This document shows positions 7,738 to 16,412 of a stretch of DNA of 40,734 nucleotides, one piece after another. A model generated the notes under the pieces. That model saw only the letters and a program-made list of their open reading frames with translations. It did not search any database and was not told the origin of the DNA. This DNA is from Herminiimonas sp. (lineage in GTDB: Bacteria > Pseudomonadota > Gammaproteobacteria > Burkholderiales > Burkholderiaceae_D). Within the stretch, counting starts at the first letter, position 1. The number at the start of each line of letters is the position of its first letter. The translations under genes were made by a program, and so were the position numbers. The stretch spans positions 1 through 40,734 of the forward strand of contig DAIDBD010000117.1 of NCBI GenBank assembly GCA_027310305.1, written 5' to 3'.

Positions 7738-8781
7738 ATGAGTTCCACATCCAGCGTTTCCCTTTCCTACCGCGACGCGGGCGTCGACATCGATGCCGGC
7801 GACGCGCTGGTCGAAGCAATCAAGCCGTTTGCCAAACGCACCATGCGCGAAGGCGTAATGGGCGGCATCGGCGGCTTCGGCGCTTTGTTCGAAGTGAGCA
7901 AGAAATACAAGGAACCGGTGCTGGTATCGGGCACCGACGGCGTCGGCACCAAGCTCAAGCTCGCGTTTCATCTCAACAGGCACGACACCGTCGGCATCGA
8001 CCTGGTCGCGATGAGCGCCAACGATATTCTGGTGCAGGGTGCGGAGCCGCTGTTTTTTCTGGATTATTTCGCCTGCGGCAAACTCGATGTGCCGACTGCA
8101 ACCGATGTCATCAAGGGTATTGCGCAAGGCTGCGAACTGGCCGGCTGCGCATTGATCGGCGGCGAAACCGCCGAAATGCCGAGCATGTACCCGGATGGCG
8201 AATACGATCTTGCCGGCTTTGCGGTCGGCGCGGTCGAAAAATCGAAAATCATCGACGGCGGCAAGATCGTGCCGGGCGATGTGGTGCTAGGTCTGGCATC
8301 GTCCGGCGCGCATTCCAACGGTTACTCACTGGTGCGCAAGATCATCTCGGTGGCAAAGCCTGATCTGGATGCCGATTTCCACGGCCGCAAGCTGGCCGAT
8401 GTGCTGATGGAACCGACGCACATTTACGTCAAGCCGTTGCTCGCGTTAATGGATGCGCTGGAAATCAAAGGCATGGTGCATATCACCGGCGGCGGCCTGG
8501 TCGAGAACGTGCCGCGCGTGCTGCAGAAGCATTTGACCGCCGTGCTGCATCGGGATGCATGGACCATGCCGCCGTTGTTCGGCTGGCTGCAGCAGCATGG
8601 CGGTGTGGCCGATGCGGAAATGCACCGCGTGTTCAACTGCGGCATCGGCATGGCGGTCATCGTGTCGAAAGGGAATGCGGATGCGGCGATGGCGCAACTG
8701 AAAGCCGCAGGGGAAACGGTTACGCGGATCGGCGAGATTCGCGAACGGCAGGGTGATGAAGCGCAGACTATCGTGATCTGA
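7738..8781 (+). CDS. purM: Phosphoribosylformylglycinamidine cyclo-ligase (AIR synthetase)
   Basis: Fifth step of purine synthesis: ATP-dependent ring closure of FGAM to AIR. The 347 residues match PurM length and motifs: [68 protein letters not shown] in part, [11 protein letters not shown] and [16 protein letters not shown]. The ATG at 7738 is chosen over an in-frame start 63 bases upstream because the extra residues are not PurM-like. I see no obvious Shine-Dalgarno sequence. It is transcribed away from the permease and converges on the symporter operon. The other purine genes here lie 25 kb away (purC, purE, purK). Confidence 0.97.
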   Translation: MSSTSSVSLSYRDAGVDIDAGDALVEAIKPFAKRTMREGVMGGIGGFGALFEVSKKYKEPVLVSGTDGVGTKLKLAFHLNRHDTVGIDLVAMSANDILVQGAEPLFFLDYFACGKLDVPTATDVIKGIAQGCELAGCALIGGETAEMPSMYPDGEYDLAGFAVGAVEKSKIIDGGKIVPGDVVLGLASSGAHSNGYSLVRKIISVAKPDLDADFHGRKLADVLMEPTHIYVKPLLALMDALEIKGMVHITGGGLVENVPRVLQKHLTAVLHRDAWTMPPLFGWLQQHGGVADAEMHRVFNCGIGMAVIVSKGNADAAMAQLKAAGETVTRIGEIRERQGDEAQTIVI

Positions 8782-8796
8782 TTTTTATCGAATCAT

Positions 8797-10833
8797 TCAA
8801 GGCATCCGAATATGATCCACCAGCGCCAGCGTGTGCTGGTCCGGAGGCGGTGTCAGCAGGCTCACAAGAACAAGCACGCTCAGTCCGGCCGGAACGCCGA
8901 ATACGCCGGCCGAGATCGGCGCGATATTGAACCACTGTACTGCCGACGATCCGCCCAGAGCGGGATTGGTATGCAGCATGTAATAAACGCATACCGCGAA
9001 GCCGGCGATCATGCCGGCGATCGCTCCCTGCTGGTTTGCGCGCTTCCAGAAAACGCCCAATACCAGCGCGGGAAACAGGGTGGAAGCCGCCAGCGAAAAT
9101 GCCGCGCCTACCAGCGACAGAATATCGCCGGGTTTGAGCGAGGCGACGTAGGCGGCGACCAGCGCGACCACCAGCAGCAGCAGCTTTGAAATCGTGACGC
9201 GCTTCTGGGTCGATGCGAGCGGATCGACGATCTTGTAATAAATATCATGCGACAGCGCGTTTGAAATCGTCAGCAGCAACCCGTCGGCGGTGGATAGCGC
9301 CGCGGCAAGTCCGCCGGCCGCGACCAGTCCTGAAATGACATATGGCAGCCCGGCTATTTCCGGCGTCGCCAGCACCACAATATCGCCGTCCATCACGATT
9401 TCAGCCAGTTGCACGATGCCGTCCTTGTTGATGTCGGTAATATTGACGAGCGGATTGATCTTGTCGATGCTGGCCCAGTACGATACCCAATCCGGCAGCC
9501 TGGTAAACGAGGTGCCGACCAGCGAGGTGTAAATGTCGTATTTGACCAGCACCGCCAGCGCCGGGATGGTGATATACAGCAGCATGATGAAAAACAGGGA
9601 CCAGAACACGGACACCCGCGTTTCGTGCACCGACGATGTGGTGTAGTAGCGCACCAGGATATGCGGCAACGCGGCGGTTCCCAGGATCAGGCAAAACACC
9701 AGCGCCAGAAAATTATTCCGTTTTATATTCGATGCCGCCTCATCCTTGCCGGGAAACGGTTCCGCGTGAGCCGCCACCGGCTCGGAGCGGAGCAGATTGG
9801 CGGCTCTGGCTTCTATCCATTTGCGCCGCGCCTCCTCCGGGCTTTTGGGATACGCGGCAAGTTCGCGTCCGGCCGTTTTGATCTCGATCAGCGACGCACT
9901 GCCCATCCGCAATTCTTCAACATGGCGCTGGGTTTCGATACGGCCTTCTTCCCACGATTTCGGCAATCCCTTCAATTTCGCATCGTAATCGTCCGCGCGT
10001 TGCCTGAATGTGGCGCGCACCTGCCGTTCGCCGGGATCGGCATTCAGCGCCTTTTCCCGCTCCCCCAGTTTTGCCAGCACCGAACCGTAAGCGACTTGCG
10101 GAATCGGCACATTGGTATGCTTGGCCGACATCCATACCACCGGAATCATGTAGGCGATCAGCAGGATGATGTATTGCGCCACCTGGGTCCAGGTCACCGC
10201 GCGCATGCCGCCCAGGAAAGAGCAGACCAGAATGCTCGCCAGCCCGAGAAAGATGCCGATCGAAAAATCGACGCCGGTGAAGCGCGACGTGATGAGTCCG
10301 ACGCCGTAGATTTGCGCGACGACATAGGTAAACGACACGATGACGGTCGCAATGACCGCCAGAATACGGACCACATTGCCGCTGTAGCGGCCCGAGTAGC
10401 GCGCCGCCAGAAAATCCGGGATCGTATATTGGCCGAATTTGCGCAGGAACGGCGCAATCAGCAGCGCCACCAGACAGTAGCCGCCGGTCCAGCCGATGAT
10501 GTAGGCCAAGCCGTCGAACCCCAGCAGATACAGTCCGCCCGCCAGGCTGATGAAGCTGGCGGCCGACATCCAGTCGGCCGCGGTCGCCATGCCGTTGAAA
10601 AACGCAGGAACGCGGCGGCCTGCGACATAGTATTCGGATACATCGGATGTGCGGCTCATCACGCCGATGCCCGCGTACAGCACGATGGTTGCGAACATGA
10701 ACAGGTATCCGATCCAGGCGCGCGGAAATCCCTCTCTTTCAAGGATGGCCAGCACGATAAGCAGGAGAACGAACCCCGCCGTGTACCAGGCGTAGTAGCC
10801 TTTGAGCCTGTGATAAAAAGCTTTATTGGCCAT
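8797..10833 (-). CDS. Sodium:solute symporter large subunit, VC_2705 type
   Basis: Secondary transporter of the sodium:solute symporter family, acetate-permease-like, 678 residues and about 13 membrane helices. Early motifs include SEYYVAGRRVPAFFNGMATAADWMS in two blocks and FGQYTIPDFLAARY; late ones include GLAAALSTADGLLLTISNALSHD. The adjacent small subunit and a hydrophilic insert at about 240-372 place it in the large Na_symport_lg (VC_2705) group rather than plain ActP. Residues 467-478 (DINKDGIVQLAE) form an EF-hand-like loop. The ATG at 10833 is preferred; an ATG at 10845 is also possible. The start overlaps the small subunit gene by 11 bases. The substrate is unknown, with short organic acids likely. 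Confidence 0.9.
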   Translation of the reverse strand: MANKAFYHRLKGYYAWYTAGFVLLLIVLAILEREGFPRAWIGYLFMFATIVLYAGIGVMSRTSDVSEYYVAGRRVPAFFNGMATAADWMSAASFISLAGGLYLLGFDGLAYIIGWTGGYCLVALLIAPFLRKFGQYTIPDFLAARYSGRYSGNVVRILAVIATVIVSFTYVVAQIYGVGLITSRFTGVDFSIGIFLGLASILVCSFLGGMRAVTWTQVAQYIILLIAYMIPVVWMSAKHTNVPIPQVAYGSVLAKLGEREKALNADPGERQVRATFRQRADDYDAKLKGLPKSWEEGRIETQRHVEELRMGSASLIEIKTAGRELAAYPKSPEEARRKWIEARAANLLRSEPVAAHAEPFPGKDEAASNIKRNNFLALVFCLILGTAALPHILVRYYTTSSVHETRVSVFWSLFFIMLLYITIPALAVLVKYDIYTSLVGTSFTRLPDWVSYWASIDKINPLVNITDINKDGIVQLAEIVMDGDIVVLATPEIAGLPYVISGLVAAGGLAAALSTADGLLLTISNALSHDIYYKIVDPLASTQKRVTISKLLLLVVALVAAYVASLKPGDILSLVGAAFSLAASTLFPALVLGVFWKRANQQGAIAGMIAGFAVCVYYMLHTNPALGGSSAVQWFNIAPISAGVFGVPAGLSVLVLVSLLTPPPDQHTLALVDHIRMP

Positions 10834-11104
10834 TGGTGTCGTCATCTTCCAGCATCTTGTCCAGCCGCCGCATGCGCCATGCGTGGAACCCGATGATCGC
10901 GACATAAATCAGCGTTGCGCCTTGTGCCGCCATGTAAAACGAAACCGGCCAGCCGAAGAAAGCAATGCCTGATAATTCGCGGGCAAAAAATATGACGCCG
11001 AAGGTCACCAGAAACCAGACCAGCAATAGCTGCGAGGTAAGGCGCCTGGTGCGGCGCCAGTATGCGGCGCGGCCATGCAGCTTTGTTTTCAGGCGGGTCT
11101 TCAT
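10823..11104 (-). CDS. DUF4212 symporter small subunit
   Basis: A 93-residue protein with two membrane helices (around LLLVWFLVTFGVIFFA and MAAQGATLIYVAIIGFHAW), typical of the DUF4212 / Na_symport_sm family, whose genes are almost always next to a VC_2705-type symporter. Family signs are the basic YWRRTRRLTSQLLLVW start, the FFGWPVSFYMAAQGA middle and a carboxy-terminal RRLDK. The ATG at 11104 lies four bases after the histidine kinase stop; a TTG at 11125 would overlap the kinase and is less likely. It overlaps the large subunit by 11 bases, so the two chains are probably made together. Confidence 0.9.
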   Translation of the reverse strand: MKTRLKTKLHGRAAYWRRTRRLTSQLLLVWFLVTFGVIFFARELSGIAFFGWPVSFYMAAQGATLIYVAIIGFHAWRMRRLDKMLEDDDTNGQ

Positions 11105-11108
11105 CGTA

Positions 11109-12695
11109 TCAACCGATATCGTCAATGAATACAGGGCGCGGTTTCATCTGCAATGTCACGCGAAACAGGCTGCCGGGAAACCTGGGATCGTGACAGCGCG
11201 GATTGGTGAATATATCGATATCCGCGCCATGCTGCTGCGCTATCTCGCGCACGATGGCCAGCCCCAGTCCGCTACCTTCGACATGGCTGCCCAGAATCCG
11301 GTAAAAGCGCTCGAATATATGCGAGCGTTCCGCTTGCGGGATGCCCGGCCCGGTATCCTCGACCTCCAGAAACGCGCGTCGGTCCTCGTTGTCCGCGCGC
11401 ACGCGGACCGTGACGCTGCCCGCCGCTAATGTGTAGCGCAACGCATTATCGATCAGATTGTTCAGCAATTCGCGCAGCATCGTCGGATTGCCCATGACCA
11501 TGACCGGATGCCCCGGCTGCTCGAAGCCGAGATCGATCCGATGGGCAAAGGAAGTCTGCACCCAGTCCTGCACCACATTGCGGGCCAGCTCGGACAATTC
11601 CAGCGGCACGAACGAGACGGTGTGCTGCATCTGGTTTTCGGCCCGCGCCAGCGCGAGCAACTGGTTGACCAGGCGCGTTGCGGATTCCGAACTCTTGGAC
11701 AGCTGTTCCAGCGATCGATGGATTTCATCCCGGCTGGTCTGGCGCAACGCCAGCTCGGATTGCATCCGCATGCCGGCCAGCGGCGTTTTCATTTGATGCG
11801 CCGCATCGGCAATGAAGCGCTTCTGGATTTGAATGGTTTGCGACAGGCGTTCGAGCATCTCGTTCAATGAGCGCACCAAAGGCGAAATTTCTTCCGGCAC
11901 CTGGCCCGAGTCGATCGGGCTGAGATCGTCCGGCCGTCTGGCGCGGATGCGCCGCTGCAATTCCGCCAGCGGCGACAGTCCGCGCGACAGCGCAAACCAT
12001 ACCAGCGCCAGTGCGATCGGCAGGATGATGAATTCCGGCAGGATCACGCCTTTGATGATCTGGTTGGCGAGCTGGGTGCGCTTGTCCAGCGTCTCGCCGA
12101 CCTGCACCAGCGCCAGGCGCGGTGCGTTCGATGCCTGCGCCGCATTCCTCGCCCTGCGCAGATTGACATAGGTGTAAGCGACTCGCATTTCCGTGCCGCG
12201 CATCATGTCATAGCGGAATTGAACCGACCACGGCAACGGTTTCTCTTCATCGATCGGCGCCGGCATGTCGCGATCGCCATCAATGAATTCGCCGCGCGGG
12301 CCGATCACCTGGAAATAAACATTGTCGATATCGTCGGCCCGCAAGATATCCCGCGCCGAACCCGGCAATTGAACGACCACCTTGCCGTTGACTTCCTTTA
12401 CCTGTTGCGCCAGCACCGTTACCTTGTCGTCGAGCGCTACGTCGAAAGGTTGATTGGCAATCGATTTTGCAATCAGGTAGGTGATCGCGATGCTCATCGG
12501 CCAAAGCAGCAGCAATGGCACCAGCATCCAGTCCAGAATCTCGCCGAACAATGACCGCTGGATGCGCTCTTCCGGCTGGGTTTCAATCGGTTCGAACGGC
12601 GCCGGCGACGCGGTGACGGTTGAATCGGTGCCGGCAGGTTTTTCCATGCCGCCAGTGGCAGCATTGGGTTTCATGCGATTCGGACCATCGTTCAT
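11109..12695 (-). CDS. Sensor histidine kinase with 2CSK_N domain
   Basis: Membrane-bound sensor kinase, 528 residues. A helix at about 56-78 (WMLVPLLLLWPMSIAITYLI) is followed by a periplasmic domain of the 2CSK_N type (about 80-215), a second helix at about 216-238, a linker, and the kinase core. The H-box is FIADAAHQMKTPL with His300; the N-box is LLNNLIDNALRYT, and the G boxes are DTGPGIP and GSGLGLAIV. The architecture resembles TctE/QseC, which control organic-acid transport. The ATG at 12695 comes eight bases after the regulator stop. Together with the regulator upstream and symporter subunits downstream, it likely senses the transported substrate or a related signal. Confidence 0.93.
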   Translation of the reverse strand: MNDGPNRMKPNAATGGMEKPAGTDSTVTASPAPFEPIETQPEERIQRSLFGEILDWMLVPLLLLWPMSIAITYLIAKSIANQPFDVALDDKVTVLAQQVKEVNGKVVVQLPGSARDILRADDIDNVYFQVIGPRGEFIDGDRDMPAPIDEEKPLPWSVQFRYDMMRGTEMRVAYTYVNLRRARNAAQASNAPRLALVQVGETLDKRTQLANQIIKGVILPEFIILPIALALVWFALSRGLSPLAELQRRIRARRPDDLSPIDSGQVPEEISPLVRSLNEMLERLSQTIQIQKRFIADAAHQMKTPLAGMRMQSELALRQTSRDEIHRSLEQLSKSSESATRLVNQLLALARAENQMQHTVSFVPLELSELARNVVQDWVQTSFAHRIDLGFEQPGHPVMVMGNPTMLRELLNNLIDNALRYTLAAGSVTVRVRADNEDRRAFLEVEDTGPGIPQAERSHIFERFYRILGSHVEGSGLGLAIVREIAQQHGADIDIFTNPRCHDPRFPGSLFRVTLQMKPRPVFIDDIG

Positions 12696-12703
12696 CTGTT
12701 GCT

Positions 12704-13405
12704 TCAACCGGCCGCAGGCGCGCCGGAAGCGGGCGCTTCGGAAAACTTCTCCAGGCAATAGCCCAGGCCGCGCACGGTCGCAATCCGCACGCCGCCCACT
12801 TCTATTTTTTTGCGCAGGCGATGCACGTATACCTCAATGGCGTTGTTGCTGACTTCTTCGCCCCATTCGCACAAGTGATCGACCAATTGTTCTTTCGAAA
12901 CCAGGCGGCCGGTGCGTTGCAGCAGCACTTCGAGCAAACCGAGTTCGCGCGCCGATAGATCCAGCATCTGGTCATTGATATATGCGATCCGGCCGACCTG
13001 GTCATAAGCGAGCGGCCCGTGCTTGATGACGGTCGGACCGCCGCCGGCGCCGCGCCTGGTCAGCGCGCGTACCCGCGCTTCCAGTTCGGATAGCGCAAAC
13101 GGCTTGGCCATGTAATCGTCGGCACCCAGATCCAGGCCTTTCACCCGCTGCTCGACCGAGTCGCCGGCAGTCAAAATCAATACCGGCAGCCGGGAATTGC
13201 GCGCACGCAATCGCCGCAGCACTTCCAGCCCGGACATTTTTGGCAAACCCAGATCCAGTATCAGCAGATCGAAGTCCTGCGTTGCCAGTACCGAGTCGGC
13301 TTCCTGGCCGTTTTTAACGCAATCGGTCGCATAACCCGATTGGCGCAGTGACCGGGTCAGGCCGTCGGCCAGCACGCTATCGTCTTCGGCAAGCAAAATA
13401 CGCAT
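12704..13405 (-). CDS. OmpR/PhoB-type response regulator
   Basis: DNA-binding response regulator, 233 residues from the ATG MRILLAEDDSVLADG. The receiver domain (1-115) has acidic Asp8/Asp9, phospho-acceptor Asp51 (LILDLGLPKMSG), Thr79 and Lys101 (DYMAKPF). The winged-helix output domain (about 130-222) shows LSARELGLLEVLL, VSNNAIEVYVHRLRKKI and VRGLGYCL. A TTG start 15 bases upstream is possible but less likely. It is the first gene of the operon with the kinase and symporter, and similar to TctD/QseB. Target genes are not seen directly; its own operon is the natural guess. It is divergent from recA across 262 bases. Confidence 0.95.
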   Translation of the reverse strand: MRILLAEDDSVLADGLTRSLRQSGYATDCVKNGQEADSVLATQDFDLLILDLGLPKMSGLEVLRRLRARNSRLPVLILTAGDSVEQRVKGLDLGADDYMAKPFALSELEARVRALTRRGAGGGPTVIKHGPLAYDQVGRIAYINDQMLDLSARELGLLEVLLQRTGRLVSKEQLVDHLCEWGEEVSNNAIEVYVHRLRKKIEVGGVRIATVRGLGYCLEKFSEAPASGAPAAG

Positions 13406-13531
13406 GATCGGCACCGGCAATTAGAGTAAAAGAGTGAAGGTAGTCTATTGTGTTTCATACATGGCAGCAAGGCGAGGGAAGCGCCGATCGAATGGCAATT
13501 TATCGGTTTATCAATTGGGTGATGGTAGTGC

Positions 13532-13560
13532 TTGCATAAATCACTGTTTTTTTATACAGT
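13532..13560 (+). promoter_or_regulatory. recA promoter with LexA (SOS) box
   Basis: A sigma-70-like -35 element TTGCAT (13532-13537) and -10 element TACAGT (13555-13560) are separated by 17 bases. A perfect CTGT-N8-ACAG LexA box at 13544-13559 fills the spacer and overlaps the -10, so bound LexA would block RNA polymerase. The recA ATG lies about 108 bases downstream. The box follows the E. coli-type consensus, as expected for betaproteobacteria. Confidence 0.88.
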
Positions 13561-13667
13561 ATGGTTTGTGGCCGAAAAAGCTGACATCGCGCATAAACTT
13601 ATAGTCGTTTTAACAAGTCGTTTCAATATCCATCTGGTTTCAATACCCATTTGCTGAAAGAACATTC

Positions 13668-14762
13668 ATGGACGATAAAAAAACCGTACCAAGCTCCGAC
13701 AAGAGCAAAGCCCTTGCCGCCGCGCTGGCGCAAATTGAAAAGCAGTTCGGCAAAGGCTCGGTCATGCGCATGGCCGACGGCGCCGTGGTAGAAGAAGTGC
13801 AGGTGGTCTCCACCGGTTCGCTCGGGCTGGATATTGCGTTGGGGGTAGGCGGCTTACCGCGCGGACGGGTCGTTGAAATCTACGGGCCTGAATCGTCCGG
13901 CAAGACGACGCTGACCTTGCAGACGATCGCCGAAATGCAAAAACTGGGCGGCACCTGCGCGTTTATCGATGCCGAGCATGCGCTCGATGTCGGCTATGCC
14001 CAGAAGCTGGGGATCAATCTGTCGGATCTCCTGATTTCGCAACCCGATACCGGCGAGCAGGCGCTCGAAATCACCGATGCGCTGGTGCGTTCCGGCGGCG
14101 TCGACCTGATCGTCATCGACTCGGTGGCCGCCTTGACGCCGCGTGCCGAAATCGAAGGCGATATGGGCGATTCGCTGCCTGGCCTGCAGGCGCGTCTGAT
14201 GTCGCAGGCATTGCGCAAGCTGACCGGTTCGATCAATCGCACCAATACGCTGGTTATTTTCATCAACCAGATTCGAATGAAAATCGGCGTCATGTTCGGC
14301 AATCCGGAAACCACGACCGGCGGCAATGCATTGAAATTCTATGCGTCGGTTCGCCTCGATATTCGCCGCACCGGTTCGATCAAGGCCGGCGACGAAGTGA
14401 TCGGCAACGAAACCAAGGTCAAGGTCGTCAAGAACAAGATCGCGCCGCCGTTCAAGGAAGCGCATTTCGATATTCTGTACGGAGAAGGCACGTCGCGCGA
14501 AGGCGAAATCCTCGATCTCGGTTCCGATGCGAAAATCGTTGAAAAATCCGGCGCCTGGTATAGCTACAATGGCGAACGTATCGGCCAGGGCAAGGATAAT
14601 GCGCGCAACTACTTGAAAGAGCGCCCGGAGCTCGCCCGTGAAATTGAAAACAAGGTCCGCGTTTCGCTTGGCGTGCCTGAGTTGGGCGTTGTGAAAGGCG
14701 CGGACTCTGCGGCAAAAAAGAACACCGCCAAAGAGTCCAAAGAAGTCAAGGAATTGGAATAA
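13668..14762 (+). CDS. recA: RecA recombinase
   Basis: ATP-dependent strand-exchange protein and co-protease for LexA. The 364 residues include the polymerisation helix, Walker A GPESSGKT (73-80), Walker [11 protein letters not shown], loop L1 near [28 protein letters not shown] (loop L2), and a carboxy-terminal domain ending in a lysine/glutamate-rich tail ([10 protein letters not shown]), which usually tunes activity. The ATG has a weak GAAAGA upstream. The promoter carries a LexA box, so the gene is damage-inducible. recX follows after 67 bases with a small hairpin between, the usual arrangement for limiting RecX level. Confidence 0.99.
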   Translation: MDDKKTVPSSDKSKALAAALAQIEKQFGKGSVMRMADGAVVEEVQVVSTGSLGLDIALGVGGLPRGRVVEIYGPESSGKTTLTLQTIAEMQKLGGTCAFIDAEHALDVGYAQKLGINLSDLLISQPDTGEQALEITDALVRSGGVDLIVIDSVAALTPRAEIEGDMGDSLPGLQARLMSQALRKLTGSINRTNTLVIFINQIRMKIGVMFGNPETTTGGNALKFYASVRLDIRRTGSIKAGDEVIGNETKVKVVKNKIAPPFKEAHFDILYGEGTSREGEILDLGSDAKIVEKSGAWYSYNGERIGQGKDNARNYLKERPELAREIENKVRVSLGVPELGVVKGADSAAKKNTAKESKEVKELE

Positions 14763-14771
14763 CGCAGCGGA

Positions 14772-14793
14772 TGGGTGTTGAAAACGGCACCCA
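14772..14793 (+). other. Hairpin between recA and recX
   Basis: Arms TGGGTG (14772-14777) and CACCCA (14788-14793) flank a 10-base loop, with no T-run behind. It could be a partial terminator or an RNA hairpin that lowers recX expression; in E. coli a hairpin between the two genes does this. Weak (6 bp), so tentative. Confidence 0.4.
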
Positions 14794-14829
14794 CCCTTTA
14801 GTGCGAGTCGAGCCGCCCTTTAGGATGCC

Positions 14830-15285
14830 ATGGCAGCATTGAAACTCAGCTTGAAAGCGCGGGCTCTGCGCTATCTGTCGGCACGCGAACATAGCCGCCT
14901 GGAATTGACGCGCAAGTTGTCGCGCCATGCGCAGGAAGGCGACGACGTCGAAGCTTTGCTCGATGCGCTGGAGGCGGCCAAGCTGCTGTCGCAGGCCCGG
15001 TTTTCCGAATCGCTGGTGCATCGCCGCGCTGCGCGTTTCGGCAATAGCCGCATCCTGTCCGAATTGCAAAGCCATGGCATCGATGGCGATGCGCTGACCG
15101 GCGTCAAAGCGAATCTGGCGCAGGACGAAATTGCGCGCGCGCGCGAAGTCTGGCGCAAAAAATTCGGCCGTTCGCCGGCTGATGCCGCCGAACGCAGCAA
15201 ACAGATGCGCTTCCTGCAGCAACGCGGTTTTTCGCACGGCGCGATACAGGCAGCGATGCGAAACATGGATCAAATTGACGAGTGA
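14830..15285 (+). CDS. recX: RecX regulatory protein
   Basis: Binds RecA filaments and restrains their growth and activity. The 151-residue, highly charged, helical protein fits RecX: it has the [20 protein letters not shown] opening, [19 protein letters not shown], then [16 protein letters not shown], and ends with [20 protein letters not shown]. These are the three tandem three-helix repeats of the family. The ATG at 14830 follows AGGA at suitable spacing. It is co-directional with recA and likely shares its SOS promoter. A 9-bp-stem inverted repeat follows the stop. Confidence 0.94.
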   Translation: MAALKLSLKARALRYLSAREHSRLELTRKLSRHAQEGDDVEALLDALEAAKLLSQARFSESLVHRRAARFGNSRILSELQSHGIDGDALTGVKANLAQDEIARAREVWRKKFGRSPADAAERSKQMRFLQQRGFSHGAIQAAMRNMDQIDE

Positions 15286-15287
15286 AT

Positions 15288-15320
15288 ATGATCAAATTCA
15301 GTGTATGTAATTTTGATCAT
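15288..15320 (+). terminator. Probable recA-recX terminator hairpin
   Basis: Perfect arms ATGATCAAA (15288-15296) and TTTGATCAT (15312-15320) enclose a 15-base loop three bases after the recX stop. The stem is AT-rich, and a weak T-rich stretch (CTTTAATGTTTT) follows. It is well placed to end the transcript but is not a strong intrinsic terminator. Confidence 0.5.
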
Positions 15321-15463
15321 CTTTAATGTTTTGCAATATCAAAAGTAGTAGTGATTTCCAAAGCTTCCTGCTCATCTGAAACCGCCACGGTCACCGCCCC
15401 TGCTGCAATTACTGCATCGCGCATCTCTCGAATTTAAAATCGTGCAGTCCTGTTCAGCCCGCA
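15321..15463. other. Intergenic, no feature seen
   Basis: This stretch between the recX hairpin and the palindromic repeat has no convincing coding frame, promoter or RNA structure. TTCAGCCC at 15453-15460 pairs with GGGCTGAA at 15612-15619 and may mark the outer edge of the repeat unit that follows. Confidence 0.4.
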
Positions 15464-15592
15464 GTTGGGCATCCCAACAAGCCGTTCGTTCTAAGTAGGT
15501 CCGTTCGTCCCGGGGCACCCTTTGGGGTGTGAGTAGCCGCGCAGCTACTCACACCCCAAAGGGTGCCCCGGGATGAACGGACTTTTGTATAC
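15464..15592. repeat. Long palindromic repeat, copy 1
   Basis: A near-perfect inverted repeat with 39-base arms (15499-15537 and 15544-15582, one mismatch) and a 6-base loop. Just to its left, 15471-15489 is an exact 19-base match, inverted, to the end of copy 2 (18883-18901). To the right, GAACGGACTTTTGT (15575-15588) also matches copy 2. The core between the shared ends (CGGGGCACCCTTTGGGG in part) differs completely from copy 2. A smaller GTTGGG-CAT-CCCAAC hairpin lies at 15464-15478. As RNA or single-stranded DNA this would fold strongly and could stop transcription. Confidence 0.9.
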
Positions 15593-15781
15593 CGGCATTC
15601 CCCTGCATTGAGGGCTGAATAGTTACGCCGTACAAATACCGGGGTGGCTACACGATAGTGAGCTGTGCTACACTTTTACGGTTTTTGCAGCGCCGCATGA
15701 GCGGCTGTTGCCGTAGAAACTGCGGCAGCGACACGCAAATGCGGCATCCTATTGTTGCCGCTCCACTTGGCATTGGTTTTT

Positions 15782-16366
15782 ATGCCCCTGTCACCACCGA
15801 CATCCCGCCGCGCACTGAAGCATACACGCGCCATTCAGATCGAAGCGTTCGCACGCGACGATGGCTTGTGGGATATCGACGCTCGCATTACCGACATCAA
15901 GACACGCGATGCAACGCTCGCTTCCGGCGTGCGGCCGGCCGGCATGCCGATGCACGATTTGTCGCTGCGCCTGACGATCGATACCCGATTGACGATCGTC
16001 GATGCCGAAGCGGTGTCGGACGCTGTTCCTTATCCCGGCTATTGCAACACGATCGGCCCTGCCTACAAGCATCTGGTCGGACTCAATCTGCTGAAAGGGT
16101 TTCGCCAGGAGCTCAAGCAGCGATTATCCGGTATCGATGGTTGCACCCACCTGACCGAACTTGCGCAAATCCTGCCCACTGCCGCGATCCAGGCATTTGC
16201 CGGTGAAGTCTTCGCGTCCACCAGCGACGGCACGGGCAGTAACGAACAGAGTAATCAGAAACCGTTTCAACTCGACCGCTGCCATGCATTGCGTACCGAT
16301 GGCGCAGCGGTTGCCGAATATTATCCGCGCTGGGCAGTCAAGCCGGCCGGATCTCAAACCAGTTAG
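15782..16366 (+). CDS. DUF2889 family protein
   Basis: A 194-residue soluble protein of unknown function matching DUF2889. Visible family traits are the start MPLSPPTSRRALKHTRAI, the block DDGLWDIDARITDIK, the middle CNTIGPAYKHLVGLNLLKGF and a carboxy-terminal AEYYPRW. The pattern of repeated aspartates, a Cys and a His suggests a metal or ligand site, but that is inference. The ATG at 15782 gives the usual family start; a TTG 30 bases upstream is less likely. An extended -10-like TGCTACACT sits at 15666-15674 without a good -35. The gene lies between the palindromic repeat and sucC and does not obviously share their function. Confidence 0.82.
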   Translation: MPLSPPTSRRALKHTRAIQIEAFARDDGLWDIDARITDIKTRDATLASGVRPAGMPMHDLSLRLTIDTRLTIVDAEAVSDAVPYPGYCNTIGPAYKHLVGLNLLKGFRQELKQRLSGIDGCTHLTELAQILPTAAIQAFAGEVFASTSDGTGSNEQSNQKPFQLDRCHALRTDGAAVAEYYPRWAVKPAGSQTS

Positions 16367-16412
16367 TCCATCCAGTAAGTTTTTTTCAATTAGCGTCTGA
16401 AGGGAAGCTCGC

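Noticed and set aside
9409-10896. Long open frame of nearly 500 codons on the plus strand
   Set aside because: It lies wholly antisense to the symporter gene. Its translation is rich in Arg, His and Gln without motifs, typical of the complement of a GC-rich coding strand.
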